This document shows, in pieces, positions 32,669 to 44,395 of a stretch of 64,000 nt of DNA. The DNA lies in assembly GCA_905250115.1 (NCBI GenBank), contig CAJNOI010000057.1, positions 270,283 to 334,282 of the forward strand, given 5' to 3'. Position numbers and translations under genes: made by a program. This DNA is from Adineta steineri (lineage: Eukaryota; Rotifera; Eurotatoria; Adinetida; Adinetidae). A model generated the notes under the pieces. The model searched no databases. It was not told the DNA's origin and saw only the letters and a program-made list of their open reading frames with translations. Each line of letters begins with the position of its first letter. The stretch's first letter is position 1.

Positions 32669-35075
32669 AATCAAATTTAAGTCTACAAGAAGAAAAAATG
32701 AAACTTATATTCGATCTTGAAAATCTATCAAAACTTGTTTGTCTTGTATAAAATTATGTAACAACATACAAAAAAAAAGAAGTGTTACATAATAGTTTTG
32801 CATCCTCTCAACCATAATTCTTCAAATAATTTATGTAGGGAAGTCACGGGAGAAAAAAATGTAATACAACGTAAGAATGAAAAAAAAGGTCATATATATA
32901 TACCATAAGAAAATAGACTGCTAACTACCATACTGTACGGTACTATATTTTACGTAAAGAATTACAAATAAAATCAAGGATAAGATATTTTATAAAAAAA
33001 AATGTTTAATTATTAGTTGATGATGTGAAATTTCCTTTTTGTCAAGGCTATTTTATGAAAGATGACTAGAACATCTGCGTTCTTCTTTTATCTATTTTTT
33101 CAAACATCTGTTGATCTACGCTGTTCCCTATTCGATAGACATATCTAAATATAGATTTGTTTTGCAGAAAAAGAGAAATGTCAGCAGAATTAGAATTATC
33201 TGAATCTAAAAAAACAAAAATTGCTTATGCATGAGCTGTAATGACAAACAAAAGAAATTTGATTATTTTTATGATTATATTAAAAGAAATGAGAGAAAAC
33301 AGAAATGTCTAGGTTAACTTATAAGATTGATTTGTTTTGTATGTTTGATTGTAAAAGGAAATGAGCATTTAGAAAGCTTTATCTTGATCATGAAATAAAA
33401 AATCATCTATATACGTTTAGAAAGAAATTTCCTTACTTCTTTTCTCTTAATAAAAGATGACTACGCACAAGTCATTGATTGAAAATAATGATGATAACAA
33501 GCGAAGAAAAAAGGTTATTCTTTTCTTTTAGAACAATAAAGACGCGCGGATCGCTCGAGCACATAAATATTTACATGCTCGCATTTATCAAAAATCAAAC
33601 TATGACTGACAAGCGAATATGCGACGACAAAGAAAAAGAAATGTTATTTAAACAAAATTATTCAGTTGAATAATTACGATTGTCATGGATGTATTTAATA
33701 AATTTAGAAAATAAATGACTTATTTTTTAAAATCATGCTGCTTATATTAATAAGATTCTTTATTTTATTGACAATTATAAGTATAGACAGCAATTTTCTG
33801 TTGAAAATAGATACTTAATCCTATATGAAAACAATGATTAGTACAAAACAATCGTTATAGATAAATATTTGGGTGATAGGAGATACTTTTACGTATGTAT
33901 ATAAATCACGTGGCGGTATATGAATACTTATTAGTATGACCCTAAAAACTTAATTACCTCAGTTCTGTAATATTTTATCTAATCGTATATTAATAGTTTT
34001 ATGCAACTACAACTTGTTCTAAGAAAATGCATGTTTAAAAATTTCAACAAATTTTGAATAGATAACAGAATATAATTCAGCTATAGGAAATATTCACTAC
34101 GACGATTAAAAAAATAATGTATATCACTAATAAATATGTATTATCACTAGCTAATATCAAAAAAAGAATAAAATCTTACGAGATAAAATAAACAACTTAA
34201 TGTATAATAAAAATTAATTGATCATGTAAGACTGTAGTAAAATACTATATTATATTTGTAGTCGCTTAATTGTAGAATGTCCACCAATCGTTATCAATCA
34301 CGATAGAGGATGACGGAAAACAGAGTTATCTATCATTGTAGATAGAAAATAATCTTCTGCGCAATACCTGACATTATCAAAATTAATAATTTAATGAACA
34401 AAAAACACATTTTATTAGTTCTACTAGAATGAAGATATGGTTTTGTATTCGTATATAAATAATCGAATGCATTCCTTTTTTCAAATTGTTATAAACGTTT
34501 ACATACTTTTCCAATAGTTACTAATATCAGTTTCAAAATATAATGTACTCGAATTTTTCTTTAATAACTATCGAACAGAACAAGATAGAGAGCTGCGGTT
34601 TTCACTGTTCGAAAGAGAAATGTTCGGGCTATCGAAACATGTAAAAACCATTCTTTTCAAATACTTAAGTAAGGTTCTCTAGAAGGGTGGGTGTGGGTGT
34701 GTGTGTATATGCGCTTGCAAAAAATCAAACGTTCTGGGAAATAAAACATATATAGACGAAATAGGAAAAACTAAATATACGGACAAGAAAACATGTCAAA
34801 AAAGAGGGAAAATACCTAAATACCATGCAGAGACGGGAAATACCCAAGTAAAAGAAAAGAAAAAAATACATAATATATATAAGCTGTATGTGATATCTCT
34901 GCAATAGAAGAATAGAGAAATATCAGAACATATATCTAATTATGTCAGATGCAGAACATAACAAAATCTAATAATAAAAGATAACATTCAATCCGAAAAT
35001 AAGTGAGGCTGAAAACTAAGTGAAGCTCAAGCCTCATGAGCTTTTTTGCTCTGCCGCTACTGTTTATACTAACAA

Positions 35076-35133
35076 AAAATGAATATCGATTTGAGTCATA
35101 AATGATAGATTATCGTGGGGGAAAAGGAAATCG
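35076..35133 (+). repeat. Dispersed direct repeat, copy 1
   Basis: AATATCGATTTGAGTCATAA ... GATTATCG then AAAAGGAAATC recurs with substitutions at 35618-35682, about 540 bp away. Confidence 0.6.
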
Positions 35134-35185
35134 TGGGTGGGTGTGGATGTGATGTAAGAATAACAATCACACCCTTCTTGACCCT
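35131..35185. repeat. Degenerate GTGTGGG-type hairpin
   Basis: CGTGGGTGGGTGTGGATGTG faces ATCACACCCTTCTTGACCC. Confidence 0.55.
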
Positions 35186-35617
35186 TTTGGTTGAATCGTT
35201 CCTTTCAATAATATCTTCATCTAATATGTCACTTTCATATTAATCGACTTGTGTTACTTACATCTGTGAATCCACTAGCTGACTGGCTTGATGATAATAT
35301 AATAGCGAAATTCGCGAGTTTATATAGGTATTAGATAGACTTGAATGTGGTGATATCCCATTAGATTACGAAAAAACCCAAGCAAGAAAATTATTTCATG
35401 GAACCAAACGGAGAAATTTCCAAGTAGATAGTACTTTCAACAGGTGTAGAAGTCACAGAATGAAAAAAAATATATGCCGTCTGCCATCTGTTAGTACGGA
35501 AGAAAAAAACAAAGAAAAGTAGGCCACCTTTGCACAAATTTATATTTTTTACTTTCCATTTCATTTTATTTATTATACAAGGTATATCAAAATTATAGAT
35601 TATTTTTTAAAGCTTCA

Positions 35618-35682
35618 TACAAAAAAAGAAATATCGATCTGAGTCATAAATAATCGATTATCGTAAAGAAAAAGGAAATCCT
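35618..35682 (+). repeat. Dispersed direct repeat, copy 2
   Basis: AATATCGATCTGAGTCATAA ... GATTATCG then AAAAAGGAAATC matches copy 1 at 35076. Confidence 0.6.
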
Positions 35683-36012
35683 GACTGATCTTGTCACCTA
35701 TATTCGTTTTCATGACATTATTAAACAACGAAAAAAAACATGGAAGTAATCTAAATGAAACCATTCGTTTTCATCTTCTGTTCTTTTTGCAATAAATCTT
35801 CTACATATAGTGCAATTGATACCTTAGAATAAATATTGAATTTCAACACTTCCTCTTTTTTTTGTATACATATATATATATATTCTTTATTTTTGAGTGT
35901 TATGTACGTACAAATACGACGCACAATTTAAAAAATAAGAGCACATGAAGAAACACACATACATTATACGCGAAAATAAACTCGTAGAAATAAATGAGAA
36001 ATAAAGAAAATA

Positions 36013-39000
36013 TTAATCCGCTATTGTTCCAATTCCATCTGTATTTTTATTAATCAAAAATTCACAATCATTTTCAGGTTTTATTGATAGAAACGGAATA
36101 TCTTCTGATATTGTTCTTGGATCTAATAATTCTTCTTTAACATTTATTGCTTCAGGTTTAAGATTTTCTATTGGTTTAAGATCTTCTTTTTTAACAAATA
36201 TTGTTTCAACAAGATTCACAAACGACATTGATGATAAATAATTTGGTTTAGTTGATTCTTCTGATAATGTTAAATCTTTATCGGATGTATCTTCATTTTC
36301 TGATTTTAAATTCACAGTTGCCATAGCATTATCAACTAATTGAGAATCTGGTGAATTATTACTAGTTTCATCTGTAAAAGCTTCTGCTAATAATAATGGA
36401 TCAATCGTTGATAATACTAATGGTTTTTCAGTTGTTTCCTATTATAAAATATAATTTTACAAAACAAAAAACAATTCATTCTTATTTTATTTTACTTGAA
36501 ATTGAACATCTTGATAACAAATTGGATGATAAGTTTTTCCATCAATTCGTATTGCATCTTTTAAACACCATTCTTCACGATTATCATCAAAGAAATTTTC
36601 AAATGGATCATGACATACATAACAACGCTAAATAAATAAGAAATATTTTATATATATTTAAACAGATATATACAAGTAACGCTTGTCCGAGAACTCGCAT
36701 AGCTCTTTCCCGTAGAAATGCATCCTCTTCACATTTACTGGAAAAACAATTGAAAATCGTGGAAAATAGGTTTTCGATGCTTTTTTGACCTATGCACCCT
36801 ATATACCCTCCTCCGTCATCATAATTACCCAACAGATCTCAGATTCGAAGTCCCCGCATCGAAATACCTCTAGAAATGTCTTTTCCAGAAAATGGGTTTT
36901 CGATGTTTTTTTGACCCTGCGGACACACAAATAATTTATGTTTACTGGACTCTTCTCTACGAGAAAGAGAATATGTTTAACTTACATCTTCATCCATATC
37001 ACCATTGCCTGTTGATGAACAAGATATAATATCTGTTGTTGTTGATGATGATTTATTATCTATTTCTTTATTTTGTCGATTTTGTTGTGTTAACATCATT
37101 TGATTATTTTTCATTTGTTCATCAAGATTTTCTTCATAAATTGTCCATTCTTGTAAAGATGGATACCAATCTCTACAACGTTCTAATAATGCTGTTGATG
37201 TTGTTGCTTGTCGATTTTGCCAATAATGCCAATCAAGATGATGAGTATAAACATGTTTTTGTTTAGCTGAAAAACGAAGACCACATAAACGACATTGATA
37301 TTTACCAATATACAATTGTTGAATAACACCCATATATTTTCTATGATAAAAATAAATATTATATAAAAATAAATAGACAAATTCTATTTCATACTTTTTT
37401 AATGTATTAATATTAGCATCGAGAAGTGATGGAACAGGTGCAATATTTTCTTCATCAAAATTATGTGTTCGAATTTTATGCGTAGCTGTTGAATCATAAC
37501 GTGGCCGTTTAATATCGTCATCATTACGACGATGATTAGTACCGTTTTCATCATGTGGACGTTTTATTGATGGACTTAAACGTCCCGATGTTGTTGATGA
37601 TGTTGTAGTTGTCGATGGAAATGTATTTGGAAGAAGTGTAAATGGAGGAGGTGCTGGTGGTAATGGTGGAATATATGGTAAAATATTATAATGTGAACCA
37701 TATGATGATGAAGCGCTAACTGCAGCTAAAATTTGCATTGCATGACGTTGAGTATCATTACCGAAACCTGCAAATGGAAATGTTGATAATGATGGTGTAG
37801 TTGTAGTTGGATGTGATTGAGGAAATGAAAGTGATTGTTGCTGAAATAAATTGCTTTGTGTCGTTGTAGTAAGTGTATTTGCTAGAGTGGTTGTACTAGA
37901 AGAATTTGTCCTAAAATAAAGTTTTTTTTAAAGACAATATTTATACATAAAAAAGATGTATGACTAACGTTGATGGTACAGTAAGTCTTTGAACTTCATT
38001 TTGAAGAATATTTTGAAGTAATTTAAGTGTTGCTTGATATTCTTCTGATGAAAGTTCTTTTGATTTAAATTTCTTTTCAGCAAGTGAGAAACATTCAGAA
38101 TTTAATTCAAACAAACGATCCATATCAGTCGTTGTTGTTGTTTGCTGAGTACTTCCATCTGTATCACGATAATCTATATCAGTTCCACCAAATAGAACAT
38201 CACTAAAATAATTCGCAAAAATGAGTTTTATAAGAATTAATTTTTCAGAAAACTTACTCATCATTTTGATTCGTATCTTTTTTAACTGGAATATTTTGAT
38301 TAACCGATAATTTTTCTTTAGAAACTTCTTCAGTTATAATTTCTTGACTATTATTTATTTCTTTTTCTTTTTTTGTTTTTAATTGTTGTTCACCACCACC
38401 ACCACCACCACCACCATTAGCTTCTTTATGAGATAATTGTTCGATTTCTTTTCGATCAATTGGTATCATATGATAATTTTCTTCTCGCGCTGATACATCC
38501 GAATTCTTATTTGTTGTTTGATTTCCTCCACTTCGAATATTATCATCTGGTTTTCCAGATTGTTTTGGTTGATTGGTCGATGTTGGTGGATTCTAAAAAT
38601 AAGTAATTATTTAATTAAAAAAGACAGATGTTTTTCTTACTCGTTGAATAAAGTCAGGATTAATATGAATATTTGGTGCAGCGGACGGATTTGTTTCAGG
38701 TATACGAGCTGTAATCGGCCATGCCGGATCAATATAATGTGTTCTTGTATCAAGATTATGTAATACTGAATTAGGAAAATAGGGTGGCCATGTCTGACGA
38801 AGTTTAAACATTGCTAAACGTACACGTTCATCAACCTAAAAATAGACAAAATATTATTCAATTCTTCTTTCTTTCTTTCTTTCTATTCAAACCTTATTGA
38901 AAGCACTTGCAAAAATGACAGGTAATTTATGTTCAAATAATTGTATATAAGCTTTTGAACGTAAATTTTTTACTATTGAATCAAGTACATATAGTACAGG

Positions 39001-39253
39001 TAAAACATAATCACCCTTAGCCTTAAATAGAAAAAACAGAATTTTTTTTTAATTTTTTTCTAGAAATAATTCAATAAAATGTTGTATTAATACAAACTTC
39101 AAGTATACGTTCTTCAATAGCACGTACAATTTGTGGTGCGTTATGTACTTTTTCTTCAGCAAGCATTGTTAAAAAATTTATTACTGGTTTACTATTTATT
39201 TTCAAATCATTTAATTCTTTTTTGAAATCTTGATAATCATCTTTGACAGCCAT
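36013..39253 (-). CDS. PCF11: Pre-mRNA cleavage complex II protein Pcf11
   Basis: Nine exons: 39253-39098, 39021-38893, 38835-38641, 38592-38258, 38202-37969, 37910-37395, 37340-36986, 36627-36496 and 36438-36013, for 825 codons plus TAA. Pcf11 binds the RNA polymerase II C-terminal domain and acts in 3'-end cleavage and termination. Residues 1 to about 125 are the CTD-interacting domain (DDYQDFKKELNDLKINSKP, LPVLYVLDSIVKN, RQTWPPYFP), followed by YIDPAWPI. Two Cys/His zinc-finger halves lie near the C-terminus: CRLCGLRFSAKQKHVYTHHL plus DWHYWQNR, and CYVCHDPFENFF ... EEWCLKDAIRIDGKTYHPIC. In between are Gln/Ser/Thr-rich and Pro-rich linkers and an octaglycine tract. It is shorter than the vertebrate protein, mainly in the linkers. 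Intron 7 (357 nt) is long and has repeated GGTTTTCGATG motifs. Confidence 0.93.
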
Positions 39254-39963
39254 TAGATAGTTTTATTTAAATAAGGGGAAGACTAGAGATAATTAAATGG
39301 TTGTATTAAAAAAATAATATAAATATATATATAAAAGAAAAGTTATTCAATTACCTCAATTAATAATGAAAAATGAGTCCAATTTAGGCCAATATACAAC
39401 TATTCCCCTTTGAAAGACAGATAAATCGACAAGTCAAAATAGAAAAAAAAATATTATCTTGAAGAAGAATAAAAAAAAAGAGATAAAATTTTTTTATTGA
39501 TAGGTACATAATAGTAATTTTGATATACATAACATTGAAATGAACAAAAATAAGAAATTTCATTCATATAGAAATATAAAATAATTTTCTCGAGAATGTG
39601 ATCAATACTCTAATGTTAGATCGATTTTAATGAATGGTTATAGTCTCTGCATTATTTATCCTTGCTTTTCTTGTTATAAACTATAAGATACATGCAAGTT
39701 AATATAAAGATACTTAGTTTCTAATTAAAAAACTTCACTTCCATTTTGTTACTATTATATATGTATTGCATAACAAGAAATTAGTATAACAGCCCTTGTA
39801 GTACCAAGTGGGTCATTTTTGACCGTGAGAGTATAGGGTGTGTGTGTTAGCCATGATGAGAGAAAATACAAAACGACAATAGTGAACGGAGGTTTGAAGA
39901 AAGAATGAACAATAATTTGCGAAGTTTAAAAAAGGCCTGGTACTATTATAACTTATCTCGAAA

Positions 39964-40138
39964 CAGGGACGTACCGACTAGGGGGCGCGTGGGGTGTAAC
40001 GCCCTCCCTCTCCTTTGAGAAATTTTTTGCTTTTTTTGCTCGCAAAAATTTTAAAAATCGAAAAAAAGTTTTTTTTTGCTAAATTTAAACAAAAACTTGT
40101 GCTGGCCCCCCTGCCCTCGACTCCTTGGTACGCCCTTG
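39964..40138. mobile_element. hAT-like miniature element (175 bp) with 8-bp target duplication
   Basis: The ends are CAGGGACGTACCGACTAGGG and, inverted, CAAGGGCGTACCAAGGAG. They are flanked by the perfect duplication TCTCGAAA at 39956-39963 and 40139-40146. CAGGG...-type ends with 8-bp duplications are typical of hAT elements. It is GC-rich at the ends and AT-rich inside, with no coding capacity. Confidence 0.85.
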
Positions 40139-40748
40139 TCTCGAAATTAAACTCCTAAATGTCGAATATTTATTTGATGAATGAACCAGTGAATGATTAG
40201 TAGATATTTTTTTCTTCTTCTCTTGTCTATTTAGACTTTCTAGAAAATGAATTTTTCAATTATTTTATATTGTTGATCTATCAATGAGAAATACTCACAT
40301 ACGAGAAAAAATATAGATACAAACAAAATTTGAATCTATATTCATTATGTTAGAAAAAAAACGTATCAAACTTTTGCACAAAAATTAATTAAAATTTTAA
40401 AAGATAATCGACGATTAAACATATATGATTATATTCCAAGATCGACAACGATCAGATAAAAATAGATATGTAGTTGAAAACACAAACTAAAGTAAAAAAA
40501 AACATTTTCATTTAAAACTCTCGAAAGAGTGTATGAAGAAAAAAAAAAGGAAATGATGTTATCTTATTCTACAAATGTCTCTATAGATTTAAATCAATAT
40601 TAATTACTGCCTACAGGGGTTTTGAAAATAAAAAGGTCAAAAGAACATCTTCTATTTACAAGCAATTAGTAGACCGCATATTAACTATTTATAGTAATCA
40701 CTTTTATAATAGAACGATGCTATTGAATCTACATATTTACTCATTCGA

Positions 40749-40890
40749 CCCTTTCAGGACGGTGCTACATATGTTGTACCACCTACCCTGGAGGGGGGGG
40801 GGGGTCCAGGCGATTTTTTTTGAATCGCGGTCAAAAAGATAGTTTAAGAATAATACACTGATTGTGAAAGCAAAACTAGTCCTGAAAGGG
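40749..40890. mobile_element. piggyBac-like miniature element (142 bp)
   Basis: CCCTTTCAGGAC and GTCCTGAAAGGG are perfect 12-bp inverted ends. The right flank is TTAA; the left flank is TCGA, one change away, so an older insertion is likely. A G10 tract lies inside. The ends differ from those of the 12591 element, so it is a separate subfamily. Confidence 0.7.
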
Positions 40891-41401
40891 TTAAATAAAA
40901 CATAATCTTACCCAAATAATAAATTAGTATGACTTCCGATAATAGTCAATTGATCTTTATCATAATATTAGTCATTGAAATATTAATCTTAATAAAAACA
41001 AAAAAAAATATAATCACTATTAAACTAGTATTTAAAAATGCTTACCAAATATATATTAACGTTCGTTTGTTTGAATAAATTTATAAAAATTTCTGAAATA
41101 AAATAATCTTACCCGATCGATTATATCACGCATTACAAAAGATAAAAATACGAAAAAAAGAGAAAAAAAAGCTTTTTTTTTTACGTTCCATAACCAAATT
41201 AAAAGAAAGAAGAGAGAAAGAGTGCAATCAATATTATATCTATATATATATATACATATATGCTTATATAAGACCCATATGTTAAGCTTTACTTGTTTCT
41301 TTTTTCATAAAAAAAAAACAATACAATAAAATATATTATATAAAAACAAAACAAAAATAATTATATAGAAACATATAGCACATTTTTTTTCATTACATTC
41401 T

Positions 41402-43367
41402 TTACCTTATTTCATAAACTGTTTTTGACCGTAATGCTTCGATCTCTTTTTGTAATTGATCATTTTCATCTAGTACGGCTTCATAATGATCATGTTTAGC
41501 TTGTTTTTGTTTTAATTCTTGAAGATCTTTTTGAATAGTTATGATACGTTTCATTATTGTTAAATGTTCTTGATAAAGATTTATTGATTGTTCATTTGTT
41601 AAACGTGGTTGAACGGGTAAATATTTTTCTGATAAACAATATTCATTTGTCCATTGATTATTAAGTTCATTGATCATTTCATCGGTATATTCTTCTTTCT
41701 TTTTTGGTAATGTATTTAATATTAATTGAAGAATTTTTTTTATTAATAATAACGTTGGACGTTCATTAGGATCAGAATGCCATGAACGATACATTAAAGC
41801 AAGAAATAATTCGGGACAATGATTTAATTTTGGTGGACGAAGTTTTTCACGTACAACAGAGATTAAAAACCCTAAATGAAAAAGATTTTATATATGAAAT
41901 GAAATTAAAAATATTATACAAACCTTTGCCTTGATTTCCATAAGGTAAAAGTTGTTTTGATATCAATTGCCAAAAGACAATTGCCCATGAATATGTATCA
42001 CATTGTTCAGCATATTGATTATAAGCAAATACTTCAGGTGCCATTGTAACTAAAATTAAATGTTTATTTGATAAATATAGATCTAACATGAGAGAAGACA
42101 TAGTGATGAATGAATTCTGATAGATTCAATACACTACAATGCGCCTGTTTTCTAATCTATCAAATCGTGTTTTTTAACTTTTTTACACTTGAGTCGAAAA
42201 TAAAATATGGGAACCTGTGCACACTTTCTTGGCGGAATAGATAAATGGTTAAAATATTTTGATATTGGCAAAAAACAGGCTTGTAAATATCAATAATCGG
42301 ATACTTTAATTAACTAACTATTGTATAAAAATTGTCTATTCGATTTTTATCATGTTGAAGATCACAGCCTGTCCACGTAAACGGTTGTGATTCCGTCACG
42401 CTTTTTGAAATGACTGAAGATTCCGAGACAGCTTTGCAGCCTCTCATTATAGAGAATACGACCGGTTCTTCAAGATCGTTAATGAGTTTAATCTTTGATA
42501 CTGAGTCGTTTCTTTATAATGAAGCAAGACGTGACGGATTCACGTTTTACGTGGACAGGCCGATCATGTACTTTGTCTATCATTCTTTTATATCAAGGAA
42601 ACTACATCTTCTTCTCTGGTATTCATCAATATTAAATGTACATACTCGGTGTGCCAACATTATCCGTCATCCAACTTTTTCCAAGTTGTGTTGCAGTACC
42701 ATAATCTGTTAGAACAAGTGTTTGATAATTATCCTTCAATAGAATATTTTGCATTTTAACATCTCGATGAACTATGAAATATAATATTTATTTTATCTAT
42801 ATTATATAACAATTAAGAACTTACTAATTTTTTTTGAATGTAAAAAACTTAACGCATCAGCTAGTTGATAACCCCAATTAAGAACATCAACTAATGTATA
42901 ATTTGAATGTTTTTCCCGGACAAATACATCAAGTGAACCATTACTACAATAATCAATAACAATACCAAATGTTCGAAGATTAATAAAATTTAATCGTTGA
43001 ATATTTGGATGACGTTCAGCTATATCTGTTAGTTTAATACCTTCTTCAAGTATACTATTACGTTGTTCATTCGTTGTTTGCCGTGGTCTTTTATGTGCAT
43101 ATAATTTTTTTTGATAACGTATTAATTCAACTATACCAAAAACACCATAACCAAGTGAACGAAGTGAATCAATTTTAGTTGTTAATGGAATAAATGGAAT
43201 ATTACGTTCAACTAATAATTTACGTAATTTTTCTTTTAAAACAACACCACCTTCTATGAAAATACAAAAATGTTTAGTTCTTTATTTTGTTCTAATATAA
43301 ATAACAAACCTTTTTGAGCTTTTTGAAGTACTTCATTAATAGTTTTCTCTTTCGTTACAATATCCAT
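41402..43367 (-). CDS. TAK1-like protein kinase, paralogue 1
   Basis: Exons are 43367-43310, 43253-42825, 42771-42646, 42049-41924 and 41871-41402, giving 402 codons plus TAA. It is a Ser/Thr kinase of the MAP3K7/TAK1 type, which relays stress and immune signals to JNK/p38 and NF-kB. The Gly loop is GYGVFGIV (about residue 54), the ATP lysine is in LYAHKRP (74), the catalytic loop is HRDVKMQN (164-171), followed by LTDYGTATQLG with Tyr in place of the Phe of DFG, and TMAPEVF (about 207). After the kinase, the coiled C-terminal part (about 335-402: NLYQEHLTIMKRIITIQKDL) resembles the TAB2/3-binding tail of TAK1. Catalytic residues are all present. Intron 3 (about 600 nt) holds an inverted-repeat element. 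TAK1 assignment is by overall pattern. Confidence 0.75.
42365..42561. mobile_element. Inverted-repeat element (197 bp) in intron 3 of kinase paralogue 1
   Basis: CCTGTCCACGTAAACGG ... GATTCCGTCACG on the left is mirrored by CGTGACGGATTCACG then TTTTACGTGGACAGG on the right, an imperfect inverted repeat of about 38 bp. GATCA flanks both sides (42360-42364 and 42562-42566), a likely 5-bp duplication. No transposase. The class is unclear. Confidence 0.65.
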
Positions 43368-44395
43368 GAAATATTTATAACTGAAATAGAAAAACAAAAT
43401 TTTTTTCCTCTGTGATTATTTAAATGTTCTTCGTAATGGGAAAAGGGCAAATAAAAGCAAGCAAACATATGTTTTTTCAAACTAATAACCAATAAAAAAA
43501 TTTCTTTTAATGTGAATCATTTTATTTATTTTAAATAAGAATAGATGGCGCGTATATTCAAGATTTTTATTTAATATAAGACTAATTCTGAAAAAGATTA
43601 TTAATGTCAATAAAGTCGTTAGATTATTCAATCCGATAGATTCAGATTTCAATGGAAATTTTCTAAGATCGATTATCTTGAAATGCTGATGAATGTATAG
43701 ATGAATTTTATACAAGAGCGCCAATAGAAGATATATGTTCTTATAAGAGACTGTCACAGAGCACTTTTTTCGCGATGCCTTGCAGGATCAGTAGGGTAAA
43801 GCATTGAAAAAAATATTTCGTCCTACCCGATGAGGGTCTCAGGTTCTTAGCATTATTCTTGGCTTATTCCGAATTGCGGTTACGCTTTCCGCTCTCACCC
43901 ACACTGTCGATCTGCTAATTGGTTTGATCTGTGACCGCAATTAGGAAGAAGCGGATATAGCTGTATATAGAAGTAGTAATATATACTTCAATATTCGCGA
44001 TAGAATCAGTCGAAACCATATCTAAGAGTTATGATCTACTACACTATTAAAAATTAATGAGCTTTTGAATAAAATTCCTCTATCTGTCTTCAAAAAAAAA
44101 ACTAATTAGAAAATATCAAAAATCTCACCAAATTTTGATTATGTATTAAGTGAAGTACGACATATTTCTCCAAGAGATGATTCTGTTCAATTAAAAAACG
44201 AATAGATTACAATAAATTTTTATTATTTTTCAATACTAAAGAAGAAAAAAAACAAAAGCGGGTTGGTATTATATTCCTAATATTATTTTCACATTTTTTA
44301 AAATTATTTTATTTAAAACAAACTACACATAAAAATATTTAAATTTACAAAATATATCACAAAGGTTATCACCGGATACAAAAAACAAAAAGAAT

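Larger units (their letters stand above)
32669..36012. other. Gene-poor 3.3-kb intergenic region upstream of SLC17
   Basis: AT-rich, with no credible exon. It contains a half hairpin (34682-34711, GGGTGGGTGTGGGTGTGTG), a full hairpin-like motif (35131-35185) and a pair of dispersed direct repeats (35076-35133, 35618-35682). The SLC17 promoter should lie at its left end, since that gene is transcribed leftward from 32668, and the PCF11 3' untranslated region at its right end. Confidence 0.5.
39254..41401. other. Intergenic between PCF11 and kinase 1, with two miniature elements
   Basis: Contains the hAT-like and piggyBac-like miniature elements listed separately. At about 39790-39822 there is also a CCCTTGTAGTACCAAGTGGG plus TCATTTTTGACC motif that resembles another piggyBac-type end without a partner. 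No exon was recognised. Confidence 0.5.

Noticed and set aside
36396-36635. Plus-strand frame opposite PCF11 exons 8 and 9
   Set aside because: It is the shadow of the zinc-finger exon, which matches Pcf11 on the minus strand.
42410-42712. Plus-strand open frame of 100 codons
   Set aside because: It spans an inverted-repeat element and an exon of the kinase on the other strand; no splice or family support.
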